64,000 bases of DNA from Nocardia alni (GCF_019038435.1 NZ_JAGPOX010000004.1:1-64000), one strand, 5' to 3'. Counted from the first letter of the stretch, positions 44,307 through 52,689 are shown. Numbers and translations: made by a program. The notes: generated from the sequence alone by a model not told the origin.

Positions 44307-44771
44307 GTGACGAGTTCCACGGCTCGGAAGTTATCCGTCGGCAGCGTCCTCGACGTCGTATCGTTCGAGGTGGAGGCCGGAAAGGTGAGGGAGTTCGCGA
44401 TCGCGACGCGCGCGGAGGATCCGGTGCACACCGATCGGTACGCCGCCGTGGCCGCCGGGTTTCCCAGCATTCCCGCGACTCCGACACATGTGGTCGTCGC
44501 CGGGCACCACAGGGATCAGAAGGAGTTCGTCGCGGCATTGGGCCTGGCCATCGAACGGGTGGTCGTCGGTTCGGTGGAATGGGAGTACACCCGTCCGCTC
44601 GTCGTGGGCGACCATCTGACCGGCACCCGGCGGATCGCGGACGACAGCACGCGCGAAGGTAAGCGCGGCGGCACGATGCGACTGGTCACCCTGGAGACCG
44701 AATGGGTCGACGCCTCCGGCGAGACCTCGGTCGTGCAGCGCGAAGTTCTGATCGAAAGGGCCGCGCGATGA
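44307..44771 (+). CDS. MaoC-like dehydratase, N-terminal-type hot-dog subunit
   Basis: About 154 residues from the GTG at 44307, which has GGGAGGTGA correctly spaced; a GTG two codons upstream lies inside that site. The hot-dog fold shows SFEVEAGKVREFAIATRAED, PATPTHVVVAG and GSVEWEYTRPLVVGDHL. It belongs to the FAS1-like/HadA type, which lacks the catalytic Asp-His and pairs with a second subunit. Stop overlaps the next start (ATGA). Confidence 0.83.
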   Translation: MTSSTARKLSVGSVLDVVSFEVEAGKVREFAIATRAEDPVHTDRYAAVAAGFPSIPATPTHVVVAGHHRDQKEFVAALGLAIERVVVGSVEWEYTRPLVVGDHLTGTRRIADDSTREGKRGGTMRLVTLETEWVDASGETSVVQREVLIERAAR

Positions 44772-45184
44772 GCCGCACTCCGGTGACGCTGACCGCCGGC
44801 CAGCAGCTCGACGCCAAGCGCATCGGGCCGATAACCCAGACCGATATCGTCCGGTTCGCCGGCGCGGGCGGGGATTTCAATCCGCTGCACCACGATGGCG
44901 ACTATGCCGCGCGCGCCGGGCTACCCGGCGTCATCTCGATGGGGCAGATGCAGGCCGGGATGCTCGCCGCGTGGGTCGCCGACCTCGCGCACGTGGAGCA
45001 TGTGATGTCGTATTCGGTGCGGTTCGTCTCACCGCTTAGTATCGGCGAGACACTGGAATTGGGCGGGACGGTCGAATCGGTCGACCCCGCCACGTCCGTG
45101 GCGACGTTGTCGCTGCACGCCACCAGCGCGGATCGCGTGGTGGTCGCCGGCAGTGCGCGGGTGAGAGTACTTCTCTCCCAATAA
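44768..45184 (+). CDS. MaoC-like enoyl-CoA hydratase, catalytic subunit
   Basis: A 138-residue hot-dog protein starting at an ATG overlapping the previous stop. The catalytic hydratase motif FAGAGGDFNPLHHDGDYA carries the Asp and His used for water addition, followed by GLPGVISMGQMQAGMLAAWV. With its upstream partner it resembles HadAB/ChsH-like heterodimeric hydratases that accept bulky CoA esters. Hydration of a ring or branched enoyl-CoA is likely. Confidence 0.88.
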   Translation: MSRTPVTLTAGQQLDAKRIGPITQTDIVRFAGAGGDFNPLHHDGDYAARAGLPGVISMGQMQAGMLAAWVADLAHVEHVMSYSVRFVSPLSIGETLELGGTVESVDPATSVATLSLHATSADRVVVAGSARVRVLLSQ

Positions 45185-45388
45185 CGTCGGGTCCGAACGT
45201 GAATTCTGTGGCGAATTCCGGGGAGTTGGTGTGCCCCTCACCGACTCCTCGGCATCGCTCAGGTGAGAATCCTTCTGCTCCACCAGGGTTCTGCCCATCC
45301 GTTCGGTGAGACGGGCAATTCCGGAGCGCCCTGCACCGCATGGCCGGTCCGCTCCGGCGATCGGGCTCGAACGACTCGGGTGTACCGG

Positions 45389-46366
45389 CTATGGGGTCAG
45401 CACGATCTTGCCGAACCGGCCACCGGCCTCCAGCAGACGATGCGCCTCGGCGGCGTCCTCCAAAGGGTAGGTGGCGGCGATGGGCGGCGGAGCCACGCTG
45501 CCGGTCGCGACCAGATCGAGCAGTCCACGGAAGTCCGCCGGACCGCCCATCGTGGTGCCCAGCAGGCTGTACTGGCCGAAGAAGAATTCGCGCACGTCCA
45601 TCATGACCTGTTCGGCGACATTGGCGCCCAGGACCACGATCCGCCCGCCGGGACGCAGCGCGTGTACGGAGCGATCCCACAGTCCGACCGGATCCAGGAT
45701 CACATCGAAGCCCTCGCCGCACGGTGACAGAGACTTCGCCCACGACGGCCAGCCCTCGTTCGTGTGCAGCACACCGCCCGCGGCGCCGCCGGCGCGCGCT
45801 CGCGCCAGCTTCTCCTCCGAGGACGCGGTCACGAAGGTTCGCGCACCCAGCGCGGTCGCCAATGACAGCGCCATCGTGGCGATCCCGCCGCCGGCCCCGA
45901 TGATGAGCAGCGATTCGCCCGCGCTCAGACCGGCCCGGGTGACCAGCGCACGGTAGGACGTGACACCCACCAGCGGCAGCGCCGCCGCCTGCTCCCAGGA
46001 ATACCCGATCGGCTTGGGCGCCAACGATTCTTCCGGCACGCACACCCGTTGCGCATAGGTGCCCGCAGTCCGATCGCCCAGGATCTCGAACTCCCGCGAG
46101 GGAGCGGACGGGCGCTCACCCCAGAACAGCGAGGGAAGCAGCACCACTTCCGCACCGGTATCGGTGCGTATCCCGGCACCGTCCGCGCCGGGCGTGTGCG
46201 GCAGCGGCGACCCGTACCGCCCGCGACGCACGAGGACGTCGTGCCAGTTCAACGCGCTCGCTCGCAGATCGACCGTGACCCAGCCGGGTCGTGGGACCGG
46301 CTCGTCGACCTCGCGCGGCACCAGCGCGTCCGGGCCGCCGTACTGCGACATCACGATGGCCTTCAC
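45389..46366 (-). CDS. Quinone-oxidoreductase-type (MDR) dehydrogenase
   Basis: A 325-residue medium-chain dehydrogenase starting at a GTG that overlaps the thioesterase stop (GTGA). It has ASALNWHDVLVRRGRYG, LPHTPGADGAGI, the cofactor loop LLIIGAGGGIATMAL and the C-terminal GRFGKIVL. The zinc-binding Cys cluster of alcohol dehydrogenases is absent, so it is a zinc-independent NADPH reductase, perhaps an enoyl-CoA reductase. Last gene of the ligase/thioesterase operon. Confidence 0.85.
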   Translation of the reverse strand: MKAIVMSQYGGPDALVPREVDEPVPRPGWVTVDLRASALNWHDVLVRRGRYGSPLPHTPGADGAGIRTDTGAEVVLLPSLFWGERPSAPSREFEILGDRTAGTYAQRVCVPEESLAPKPIGYSWEQAAALPLVGVTSYRALVTRAGLSAGESLLIIGAGGGIATMALSLATALGARTFVTASSEEKLARARAGGAAGGVLHTNEGWPSWAKSLSPCGEGFDVILDPVGLWDRSVHALRPGGRIVVLGANVAEQVMMDVREFFFGQYSLLGTTMGGPADFRGLLDLVATGSVAPPPIAATYPLEDAAEAHRLLEAGGRFGKIVLTP

Positions 46367-47166
46367 GAGTCCACCCGCTGCGCCGTGACCGTCGCGATCG
46401 CGCACGTCTTGCCCGAGGAGTTCGTGGCGTTCACACGAACGACGGCCAGGGATCGGCCGGAGTGCACGACCTCACCGCGGAAGGTCGTGGTGTCCTGCGC
46501 GCTGCCGGGCCGGACGAACGCGACATCGATACTCGTACTACGGAATTCACCGCCGGCCTCCAGGGCCGACATCGCGGCGAATTCCGCTCCGCAGATGATG
46601 ATTCCGCCATGCACACTGCCGATCCCGTTGGCCGCCAGCACCGTTGGCGGCAGGTCGACTATGCCGCGACCGCGTTCACGAATGCCGAGCGCGTCACGGA
46701 TCGATACCTCGCTCGGCGGTGGGGTGAAGGGCGTGGCGGGCGAGATCGGCGGGACGTCCACCGACACCAGGTGAGATCTCTGGGTGATCAGCGCGATCAC
46801 CGTTCCGGCGGCATCGGTCGTCGTCCCCCGGGTGGTACCGGCTCGATCATCGCGGGTGATCAGCTCGCCGGTCACGGTCAGCCGTGAGCCGTCGACGGGC
46901 GGGTCCGCCAGCAGATCGATCCGGATGCCGAGGCTGACGGGCCATCTGTCCCGCGCCGAGCCCGCCGCGATGATGTGACCGGTGACGTCGTCGAGCGGCA
47001 CCGCCAAAGCGGCACGGCTGAAGCCCGCCACCGGGTCGCGCAGCCAGGGGCCCGTGTCGACGGACAACTCCGCCCGTTCGGGTGTCAGCTCGACCGGTTC
47101 GACCCGGACCAGGGCCTCGGCTCCGTTGCAGAGAAAATCCCGGGTGGTAGCCGGTGTCAGGCTCAC
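46363..47166 (-). CDS. Double hot-dog acyl-CoA thioesterase
   Basis: A 267-residue protein with two hot-dog repeats. Its GTG overlaps the ligase stop (GTGA), which sets the start. The C-terminal repeat has VLAANGIGSVHGGIIICGAE, FRSTSIDVAFVRPGSAQDTT and the PaaI-like HGG motif; the N-terminal repeat is a degenerate copy (FLCNGAEALVRV, GFSRAALAVPLDD). It probably hydrolyses CoA esters to free CoA or remove dead-end products. Confidence 0.8.
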   Translation of the reverse strand: MSLTPATTRDFLCNGAEALVRVEPVELTPERAELSVDTGPWLRDPVAGFSRAALAVPLDDVTGHIIAAGSARDRWPVSLGIRIDLLADPPVDGSRLTVTGELITRDDRAGTTRGTTTDAAGTVIALITQRSHLVSVDVPPISPATPFTPPPSEVSIRDALGIRERGRGIVDLPPTVLAANGIGSVHGGIIICGAEFAAMSALEAGGEFRSTSIDVAFVRPGSAQDTTTFRGEVVHSGRSLAVVRVNATNSSGKTCAIATVTAQRVDS

Positions 47167-48857
47167 CGGGCGCCCGCCGCGGTCGGCTGGTCGAGTTCCG
47201 CGGCGACACGCATCCGCAACAGGTGCTTCTGGATCTTTCCGGTCGCCGTCATCGGTAATTGATCGACGGCGACGACACGTTCCGGCGTCTTCTGGATGGC
47301 GACTCCCCGGTCGGTGAGGAAGGTGCGCAACTGCTCTACCGTGGGCGCGGCGTGGCCCTTCTTGGCGACCACGAAGCAGCACACCTTCTCCCCCAGTCTG
47401 TCATCGGGCATGCCCACGACCGCGAGTTCCGCCAGATCCGGGTGATCGGCCAGTTTGTCCTCGACCTCGCGGACGCTGATGTTCATGCCGCCACGGATCA
47501 CGATGTCCTTGGTGCGGCCGGTGACTCGGACGTATCCCATGTCGTCCATGATGCCCAGGTCGCCCGAGCGCGAGAAGCCGTCGGCGGTGAACAGCTCGGC
47601 CGTCTCCTCCGGACGATTCAGATATTCGATCATGTGCGAGGGGCCCCGGAAAGCGATGTCGCCCTCGGCTCCCCGGGGCAGTTCCGTGTCGTCCGGTCCG
47701 AGGACCTTGACCTCCGACCCCGGCAGGGCGGCGCCGTCGGAGACGATGGCCCGGTGCGGATCTCCGGTGATGCGGCACGTCGTCGTGGTCAGGTTCTCGC
47801 TGCGCCCGTACAGCGACAGCACATTCGTGGTCGGCAGCTGGGCTTTCGCGTGCTCGACCACCGCCGCGGGAATCGGCGCGCCCGCGCAGACCCACACCCG
47901 CAGCGAGGACAGATCGGCTTCGGGGTGCTCGTGGGCCGCCGCGATCAGCGTCTGCAGGAACGTCGTCGCCGTGACCGCCGCGGTGCAGCCGTACTTCTCG
48001 ATCTCGGCCAGCCCACGTTCCGGATTCCATTCCGCCATCAGATGGGTCGCCGCGCCGACGATCAACGGGATCAGCACGCTGGTCACCAGGCCGGTCGTGT
48101 GCGTGATCGGCGACGGGCCGAACTGGACGTCGGCCTCGGTGTGCCCGAAGGCCACGGTCAGCGCGCGTGCGCCCGAGGCGTAGGTGTTGAAGGTGTGCAC
48201 ACACCCTTTCGGCCGTGAGGTCGTGCCGGAGGTGTAGACGATGACGAACGGATCATCGGGGTGGGTGCGCCGGTCGAGCGTCGCGTCGATGTGGGCGAGA
48301 TCGGCATCGGCGAGGATCAGGTCTTCCAGCACGGCGATCCCGCGCGCGGTCAGCGAATCGCGGGCATCGTCGGTGGCGCGGACCGCGACGATCGACTCGA
48401 GGCTGTCCGAGCTTTCCCGGATCTCTTCGAACATGGCCAGGTAGTCGAAGCCCTTGTACTGCGCCGGTGCGATCGCCATGCGCACCGAGGCGTCCGACAC
48501 GACGTGCGAGACCTCGTCCTTGCGGTAGATCGGCATGACCGGCACCATCACCGCGCCGATGCGGGACACCGCGGCCGCGATCGCCACGAAGGCGGCCCAG
48601 TTCGGCAGTTGGACGGCCACGCGATCGCCGGCCCGCAGACCGTGCTCGTGCAGGCCCAGCGCGAGCCGTTGCGACGTGGCGTAGAGCTCGACGAAGGTCA
48701 GGGCGTAGGTGCCGTCGGTGACGAACACCTTGTCCGGGTTGGCCTCGGCACGCGAGCGCAGCAACTCGGTGAAGTTGACGTCGGCCCACTGTCCGGTCGC
48801 GTAGAAGTCATCGATCTGCGCCGGGGTGTATCTACCGAGGTTTCGCTCGCTGGTCAT
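47163..48857 (-). CDS. Acyl-CoA ligase (cyclohexanecarboxylate-/fatty-acid-CoA ligase-like)
   Basis: A 564-residue adenylate-forming ligase: FVIVYTSGTTSRPKGCVHTF (P-loop), VLSLYGRSENLTTTT, SGDLGIMDDMGYVRVTGRTK (hinge), DIVIRGGMNISVREVE and the catalytic Lys in LPMTATGKIQKHLL. It resembles the AliA and FadD3-like ligases that activate cyclic acids. As first gene behind operator site 6, it is the best candidate for activating the growth substrate. Confidence 0.88.
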   Translation of the reverse strand: MTSERNLGRYTPAQIDDFYATGQWADVNFTELLRSRAEANPDKVFVTDGTYALTFVELYATSQRLALGLHEHGLRAGDRVAVQLPNWAAFVAIAAAVSRIGAVMVPVMPIYRKDEVSHVVSDASVRMAIAPAQYKGFDYLAMFEEIRESSDSLESIVAVRATDDARDSLTARGIAVLEDLILADADLAHIDATLDRRTHPDDPFVIVYTSGTTSRPKGCVHTFNTYASGARALTVAFGHTEADVQFGPSPITHTTGLVTSVLIPLIVGAATHLMAEWNPERGLAEIEKYGCTAAVTATTFLQTLIAAAHEHPEADLSSLRVWVCAGAPIPAAVVEHAKAQLPTTNVLSLYGRSENLTTTTCRITGDPHRAIVSDGAALPGSEVKVLGPDDTELPRGAEGDIAFRGPSHMIEYLNRPEETAELFTADGFSRSGDLGIMDDMGYVRVTGRTKDIVIRGGMNISVREVEDKLADHPDLAELAVVGMPDDRLGEKVCCFVVAKKGHAAPTVEQLRTFLTDRGVAIQKTPERVVAVDQLPMTATGKIQKHLLRMRVAAELDQPTAAGAR

Positions 48858-48880
48858 GGTGCCCGTCCTCTATCGGTCTA

Positions 48881-48897
48881 TCAGACTCTTAGTCTGA
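48881..48897. promoter_or_regulatory. Inverted repeat TCAGACT-CTT-AGTCTGA
   Basis: Perfect 7-bp arms around CTT, 9 bp from operator site 6 and about 24 bp upstream of the ligase start. Different sequence from the TGGTNNGACCA motif, so a second regulator may act here. Confidence 0.4.
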
Positions 48898-48906
48898 AGG
48901 TTAGAA

Positions 48907-48918
48907 TGGTCGGACCGA
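48907..48918. promoter_or_regulatory. GntR-type operator, site 6 (TGGTCGGACCGA)
   Basis: Good copy of the cluster motif, 50 bp upstream of the acyl-CoA ligase on the minus strand. Confidence 0.6.
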
Positions 48919-48920
48919 AT

Positions 48921-49602
48921 AGCGCAAGCGTTCGGAGCTGCCGAATCGTTCCCGGGCAACCGTCCGGCATGCGATACAGGGCTGTTTATCAGGCAGTATC
49001 GTCCCGCTGCGGCACCTACACCGGATACGTAGCCCGAACAGACCGCTGAGGCAGTTTCACCGAGATCTGGTCATCCGGCGTGATGCCGTTCACAATGAGG
49101 AACAGGTCACCGAGCGGTCACGACCGTGCCCTCGCCTGTGCCACTCATCTGGATTCCCTCACCGCGCGACTTGCCGAGCCCTGGGTACAGGCAGTGATCG
49201 AACCCATTTGCCTGCGCCCGTGGGGAGGCCTGCCACACGACCGCCGACGAGTCCAAAGGCGCCGCGAATATGGTCGGGATGCGGTGCCGGGCCAGCTCCG
49301 CAATTCGTCGCGGATCGGCGCGGACGCGGTGATCACGCCCCCTCTGCAACAGCCGCGCCGCCGTCCGTTCGGACGGCGTGCAGGGCGTGCGTCGGGCTTT
49401 CCTATGTCCGGCGAGGGCGAGGACACCTGCTTCAGGTGCGGAAGATCAAGCATCTTCCCCGTCCAGCAGGGACCCAGCAGCCGGCCACCAGGGATCCAGC
49501 AGGCGATCCGCCACGCGACCGCCGCACGAGCCACAGCACGTGAGAGAGTCCCGCGCCGCTCGCCGTCCGTTCAAGTCGCGGCGCGCGGGATGTGTATCAG
49601 GA
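48921..49602. other. About 680 bp with no intact gene
   Basis: Open frames exist on both strands but none has a convincing start, ribosome site or recognised domain. The minus strand from about 49110 to 49350 has coding-like stretches (ADPRRIAELARHRIPTIFAA) that may be a worn relic. The right part contains the CitE 3'-end duplicate listed separately. Confidence 0.5.
49403..49466 (-). pseudogene. Relic copy of the CitE-like gene 3' end
   Basis: This stretch repeats the last part of the adjacent CitE-like gene (49617-49686) with a few mismatches and a 9-base gap. On the minus strand it still reads GKMLDLPHLKQ, as in the intact gene, before losing frame. It indicates a tandem duplication whose second copy decayed, or a recombination scar. 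Confidence 0.6.
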
Positions 49603-50484
49603 TTAAGGCGCTTGAATATGTCCGGCCAGCGCTAGGACGCGTTCGGCCTGCTTCAGGTGCGGAAGATCGAGCATCTTGCCGTCCAGCGCGACGGTTCCGA
49701 CATCGGCCGAGAAGGCTTCGACCACGCGCCTGGCGAAGTCTACTTCGTCGGCCGACGGGGTGAAGGCGGCGTTGATGGTGTCGACCTGCCCGGGGTGGAT
49801 GGCGATTCGGCCGCTGAACCCCTCCGCGCGGGCGCGTCGAGAAGATTCGCCGAGGCCGTCATCGTCGCGGATGTCCACATACAGCGTCTCGACGGCCTCG
49901 ACGTCCGCGGCGCGCGCGGCCATCAAAGTCAGCGATCGCACCATCTGGTAGGTGGTGGCCCACTCACCGGTCGGCCCGAGGTTGGTCGAGGCCCCCAGTG
50001 CCGCACTCAGATCTTCCGCGCCCCAGGTGAGCCCATACAACCGGCGGATACCGGCGTCGGCGAACTCGCCCAGCCGGAACGGCGCCCGCGGCGTTTCGGT
50101 GGCGACCGGCAGCACGCGGATGCCTCCGGGCTCCAGGCCGTGTGCGGCTTCGAGCACCTCGAGGTAATTGTGCACGCGCAGCACATCCGCCGGGCCGTCG
50201 ATCTTGGGGATCATGATCCCGGCCGGTCCCGAGGCGACGACCGCCGCCAAGTCCGCGAGCGCGTGCTCGGTGTCGAGCGGGTTCATCCGCACCCACAACT
50301 GCGGACCACCGGCCGCGGCGGCGACGAATTCCGCCACGAGCTGTCGCGCCAGCGGCTTCCGGCCAGCGCTGACCGCGTCTTCCAGATCCAGGATCACCGC
50401 GTCCGCCGGCGAATCGGCGATCTTCGCGATCTTCCGCTCGCTGTCGCCGGGGACGAACAGGAACGAACGCAGCGGCGAACTCAC
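49603..50484 (-). CDS. CitE-like CoA-ester lyase (citramalyl/malyl-CoA lyase family)
   Basis: A 293-residue HpcH/HpaI/CitE TIM barrel: SFLFVPGDSERKIAKI, ADAVILDLEDAV (metal-binding acidic residues), LWVRMNPLDTEH (Arg for the carboxylate), GIMIPKIDGP, VLPVATETPRAPF and LYGLTWGAEDLSAALGA. Its ATG overlaps the MaoC stop. The pair matches Rv2498c/Rv2499c of M. tuberculosis, where the lyase cleaves (S)-citramalyl-CoA to pyruvate and acetyl-CoA. Confidence 0.87.
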   Translation of the reverse strand: MSSPLRSFLFVPGDSERKIAKIADSPADAVILDLEDAVSAGRKPLARQLVAEFVAAAAGGPQLWVRMNPLDTEHALADLAAVVASGPAGIMIPKIDGPADVLRVHNYLEVLEAAHGLEPGGIRVLPVATETPRAPFRLGEFADAGIRRLYGLTWGAEDLSAALGASTNLGPTGEWATTYQMVRSLTLMAARAADVEAVETLYVDIRDDDGLGESSRRARAEGFSGRIAIHPGQVDTINAAFTPSADEVDFARRVVEAFSADVGTVALDGKMLDLPHLKQAERVLALAGHIQAP

Positions 50485-50933
50485 TGCAGCTTCTTCCGTT
50501 GCAGACCCGACCGCTTACACGACGCGACCAGTTCATCGTGCTGATTGAACGCCTGGTGCCCGAACACCACGATGCCCTGATCCGGGCGCGACTTGGAGTC
50601 ACGCAGCTCGAGCACCTCGGTGACGACGTGGATCGTGTCGCCGTGGAACAGCGGCTTGGGGAAACGGACCTCGTCCCAGCCCAGGTTCGCCACGGCCGTA
50701 CCCAGCGTCGTGTCGCCGACCGAGATGCCGACCATGAGCCCGAGGGTGAACGCGCTGTTCACGATCCGCTGCCCGAACTGCGTCCCCTTCATGTACTCCT
50801 CGTCGAGGTGCAGCAGCGCCGGATTGTGCGTCATGGCGGTGAACAGGACGTTGTCCGTCTCGGTGACCGTGCGCCGAATCGGATGCTCGAACCTCTGCCC
50901 CACCGACAACTCGTCGAACCACACACCAGCCAC
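50481..50933 (-). CDS. MaoC-family hydratase, itaconyl/mesaconyl-CoA hydratase type
   Basis: About 150 residues from the GTG at 50933, correctly spaced from GGAGGTGA; an ATG at 50948 lies ahead of that site. Motifs GVWFDELSVGQRFEHPIRR, DNVLFTAMTHNPALLHLDEE and GLMVGISVGDTTLGT fit the mesaconyl/itaconyl-CoA hydratase group (Rv2499c type). Coupled to the CitE-like lyase, it would hydrate itaconyl-CoA to citramalyl-CoA or act on a similar branched dicarboxylyl ester. Confidence 0.85.
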   Translation of the reverse strand: MAGVWFDELSVGQRFEHPIRRTVTETDNVLFTAMTHNPALLHLDEEYMKGTQFGQRIVNSAFTLGLMVGISVGDTTLGTAVANLGWDEVRFPKPLFHGDTIHVVTEVLELRDSKSRPDQGIVVFGHQAFNQHDELVASCKRSGLQRKKLQ

Positions 50934-50968
50934 GGCGCTCACCTCCATATCGAACAGGAAAAGTTTTA

Positions 50969-50979
50969 TGGTACGACCA
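50969..50979. promoter_or_regulatory. GntR-type operator, site 7 (TGGTACGACCA)
   Basis: Perfect palindromic arms TGGT/ACCA with centre ACG, 36 bp upstream of the MaoC/CitE operon in an AT-rich patch. Extends the presumed GntR control to this operon. Confidence 0.65.
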
Positions 50980-51036
50980 ATTATATTAGCAGACCTGTAC
51001 CCGCTGCTTCGGTTCGCCGATACGGCTTATCGCCGG

Positions 51037-51831
51037 TCACCGCGGGAACCACGGGACGATAGGCGATGTGCGCCTCTGATATTCGGCGTACTCGGGGTAT
51101 CGGCCGCGCGTGATGCTCTCGGTGAAGGTCGTCGAGCCGACGAACAGCAGCGTCAGTAGGATGGCGCCGACGATGGTCCAGGTCACCGCGCCGGACGCGA
51201 CGGCGCCGAAGGCGAACACCAGCCACCACTGCGCCTGCTCGAAGAAGAAGTTCGGGTGGCGCGAGAAGCGGAACAACCCGGTCTGGAGGAACATCGGGTC
51301 CGGCACGCGCCCGGCATCCAGCTCACGCTTCTTCCATCCGTGGAAGTTCCACTGCTGCTGGTCGGCCACGGTCTCGCCCACCAGACAGGCGACGAAGACC
51401 ACCGCGACGACCACGTCACCGATCCCCAACGGCGTGCGGTTCGCCAGGGCCGTCCACGCGGGCAGCGTGATCAGCAGCAAGATCGCATTTTGATAGATGG
51501 CGATGAAGAAGAAGTTGAAAACCTGGAACTGCCAGGGCGCCATCTTCCCGCGCAGCATCACCCACCGATAGTCCTCGCCGCCGCGCGCATATCCGCCCTT
51601 GCGCGCGAAGTTGAACGTCAGTCGCGCCCCCCACAGCAGAACCAAGGCGAACATCAGGTCGAGCCGCGCGTCCGCGAAACTCGCGAAGCCGGCGAAGACG
51701 CCGACATAGATTACCGGCACCAGCGACCAGATCCGATCCACCCACGAGTATTCCCGCGTGAGGACAGAGAGCAGCCAGCACAGGGCGCAGACACCCACGA
51801 AGACACAGAGGCAAACCTGAAGTGCGTTCAC
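51037..51831 (-). CDS. DUF1295 membrane enzyme (steroid 5-alpha-reductase-like fold)
   Basis: A 264-residue polytopic membrane protein beginning at GTG. The C-terminal signature FLQTGLFRFSRHPNFFFEQA followed by QWW, plus RYPEYAEYQRRTSPIVPWF, is typical of DUF1295, a branch of the isoprenylcysteine methyltransferase/5-alpha-reductase superfamily. Seven or so hydrophobic segments. It may reduce a sterol-like or lipid double bond; none is proven. It stands 51 bp from a divergent EXPERA-like gene. Confidence 0.82.
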   Translation of the reverse strand: MNALQVCLCVFVGVCALCWLLSVLTREYSWVDRIWSLVPVIYVGVFAGFASFADARLDLMFALVLLWGARLTFNFARKGGYARGGEDYRWVMLRGKMAPWQFQVFNFFFIAIYQNAILLLITLPAWTALANRTPLGIGDVVVAVVFVACLVGETVADQQQWNFHGWKKRELDAGRVPDPMFLQTGLFRFSRHPNFFFEQAQWWLVFAFGAVASGAVTWTIVGAILLTLLFVGSTTFTESITRGRYPEYAEYQRRTSPIVPWFPR

Positions 51832-51882
51832 GAACGCACCACTCTACTGCCACAGCCGGATCCATCCGTTTAAGATCGGCGC

Positions 51883-52386
51883 ATGTCCGCTCCTGCGAAC
51901 CTGCCACTACGCCAACGCAGGATCGATATCTTCTTCGCGATAGTGTTCGCCGCGTTCACCGTCACCTCGCTCATCAGCGACCTGTTGCCGACAGTCGGCG
52001 TCAACTTCTCGCACCCGTCCGGCAACTTCTTCGTCAACTCCAACTACTGGTACGCCCACGACACCGACGTACTGTTCATGCACCCGCCGGACTGGATGCG
52101 GATCGTCACAGGCCTCTCGGCGTTCGTCTACATGCCCTTCTACGTCGTGCTCGTCGTATGCCTACTCCTGGGCAAGAACTGGATCCAACTCTTCGCCGTG
52201 ATCTACGCGACGATGATCGTCACACTCACCGGCATCGTCGTGTTCGGCGTCGAGTTCTTCGGCGACCCGGCAACGCGCACAGGCAACCCCGCAAAGTTCC
52301 TCGCCTTCAACCTCCCCTACGTACTCGTACCCCTGATCCTGCTGATCCGCATGCGCAAGCCACTGCCCTTCACCCGCCGCTTCTGA
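51883..52386 (+). CDS. EXPERA/emopamil-binding-protein-like membrane protein
   Basis: A 167-residue protein with four hydrophobic helices (IFFAIVFAAFTVTSLISDLL, FYVVLVVCLLLG, IYATMIVTLTGIVVFGVEFF, YVLVPLILLIRM). The sequence NYWYAHDTDVLFMHPPDWMR between helices 1 and 2 fits EXPERA/DUF2781 proteins related to sterol isomerases and TMEM97. Divergent pairing with a 5-alpha-reductase-like gene suggests a shared lipid or sterol substrate. That link is inference. Confidence 0.7.
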   Translation: MSAPANLPLRQRRIDIFFAIVFAAFTVTSLISDLLPTVGVNFSHPSGNFFVNSNYWYAHDTDVLFMHPPDWMRIVTGLSAFVYMPFYVVLVVCLLLGKNWIQLFAVIYATMIVTLTGIVVFGVEFFGDPATRTGNPAKFLAFNLPYVLVPLILLIRMRKPLPFTRRF

Positions 52387-52689
52387 TCCGCCGTTCCACA
52401 TCGTGTTCATCATCAGGGCGTCGATGGCGACCTGGAGCCAGCTCGATAGCCGTGAGCTAGCTGTGCTGTCTTAGAAAGTTGGTTCCGTGGTCATGATCTC
52501 GAGGGTTCGGGGCCGATCACCGGAAGCACCGGGGCGATGACGCCGGTGTCGGTGAGTCGGTAGTCAGATAGCGGCACTCGGCCGGCACAACCGCCCGACC
52601 CCGTTCCGTATCCGCAGCCACGAAGACGTCAGCACAGATCAGCTGCCGTGGCACCAACCTCATGAGTGGGCACATCGCCCCAGGTCACG

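Noticed and set aside
52440..52480. GCTGTCTTAGAAAGTTGG resembling an IS5-type terminal repeat
   Set aside because: No second inverted end, target duplication or transposase could be found nearby.
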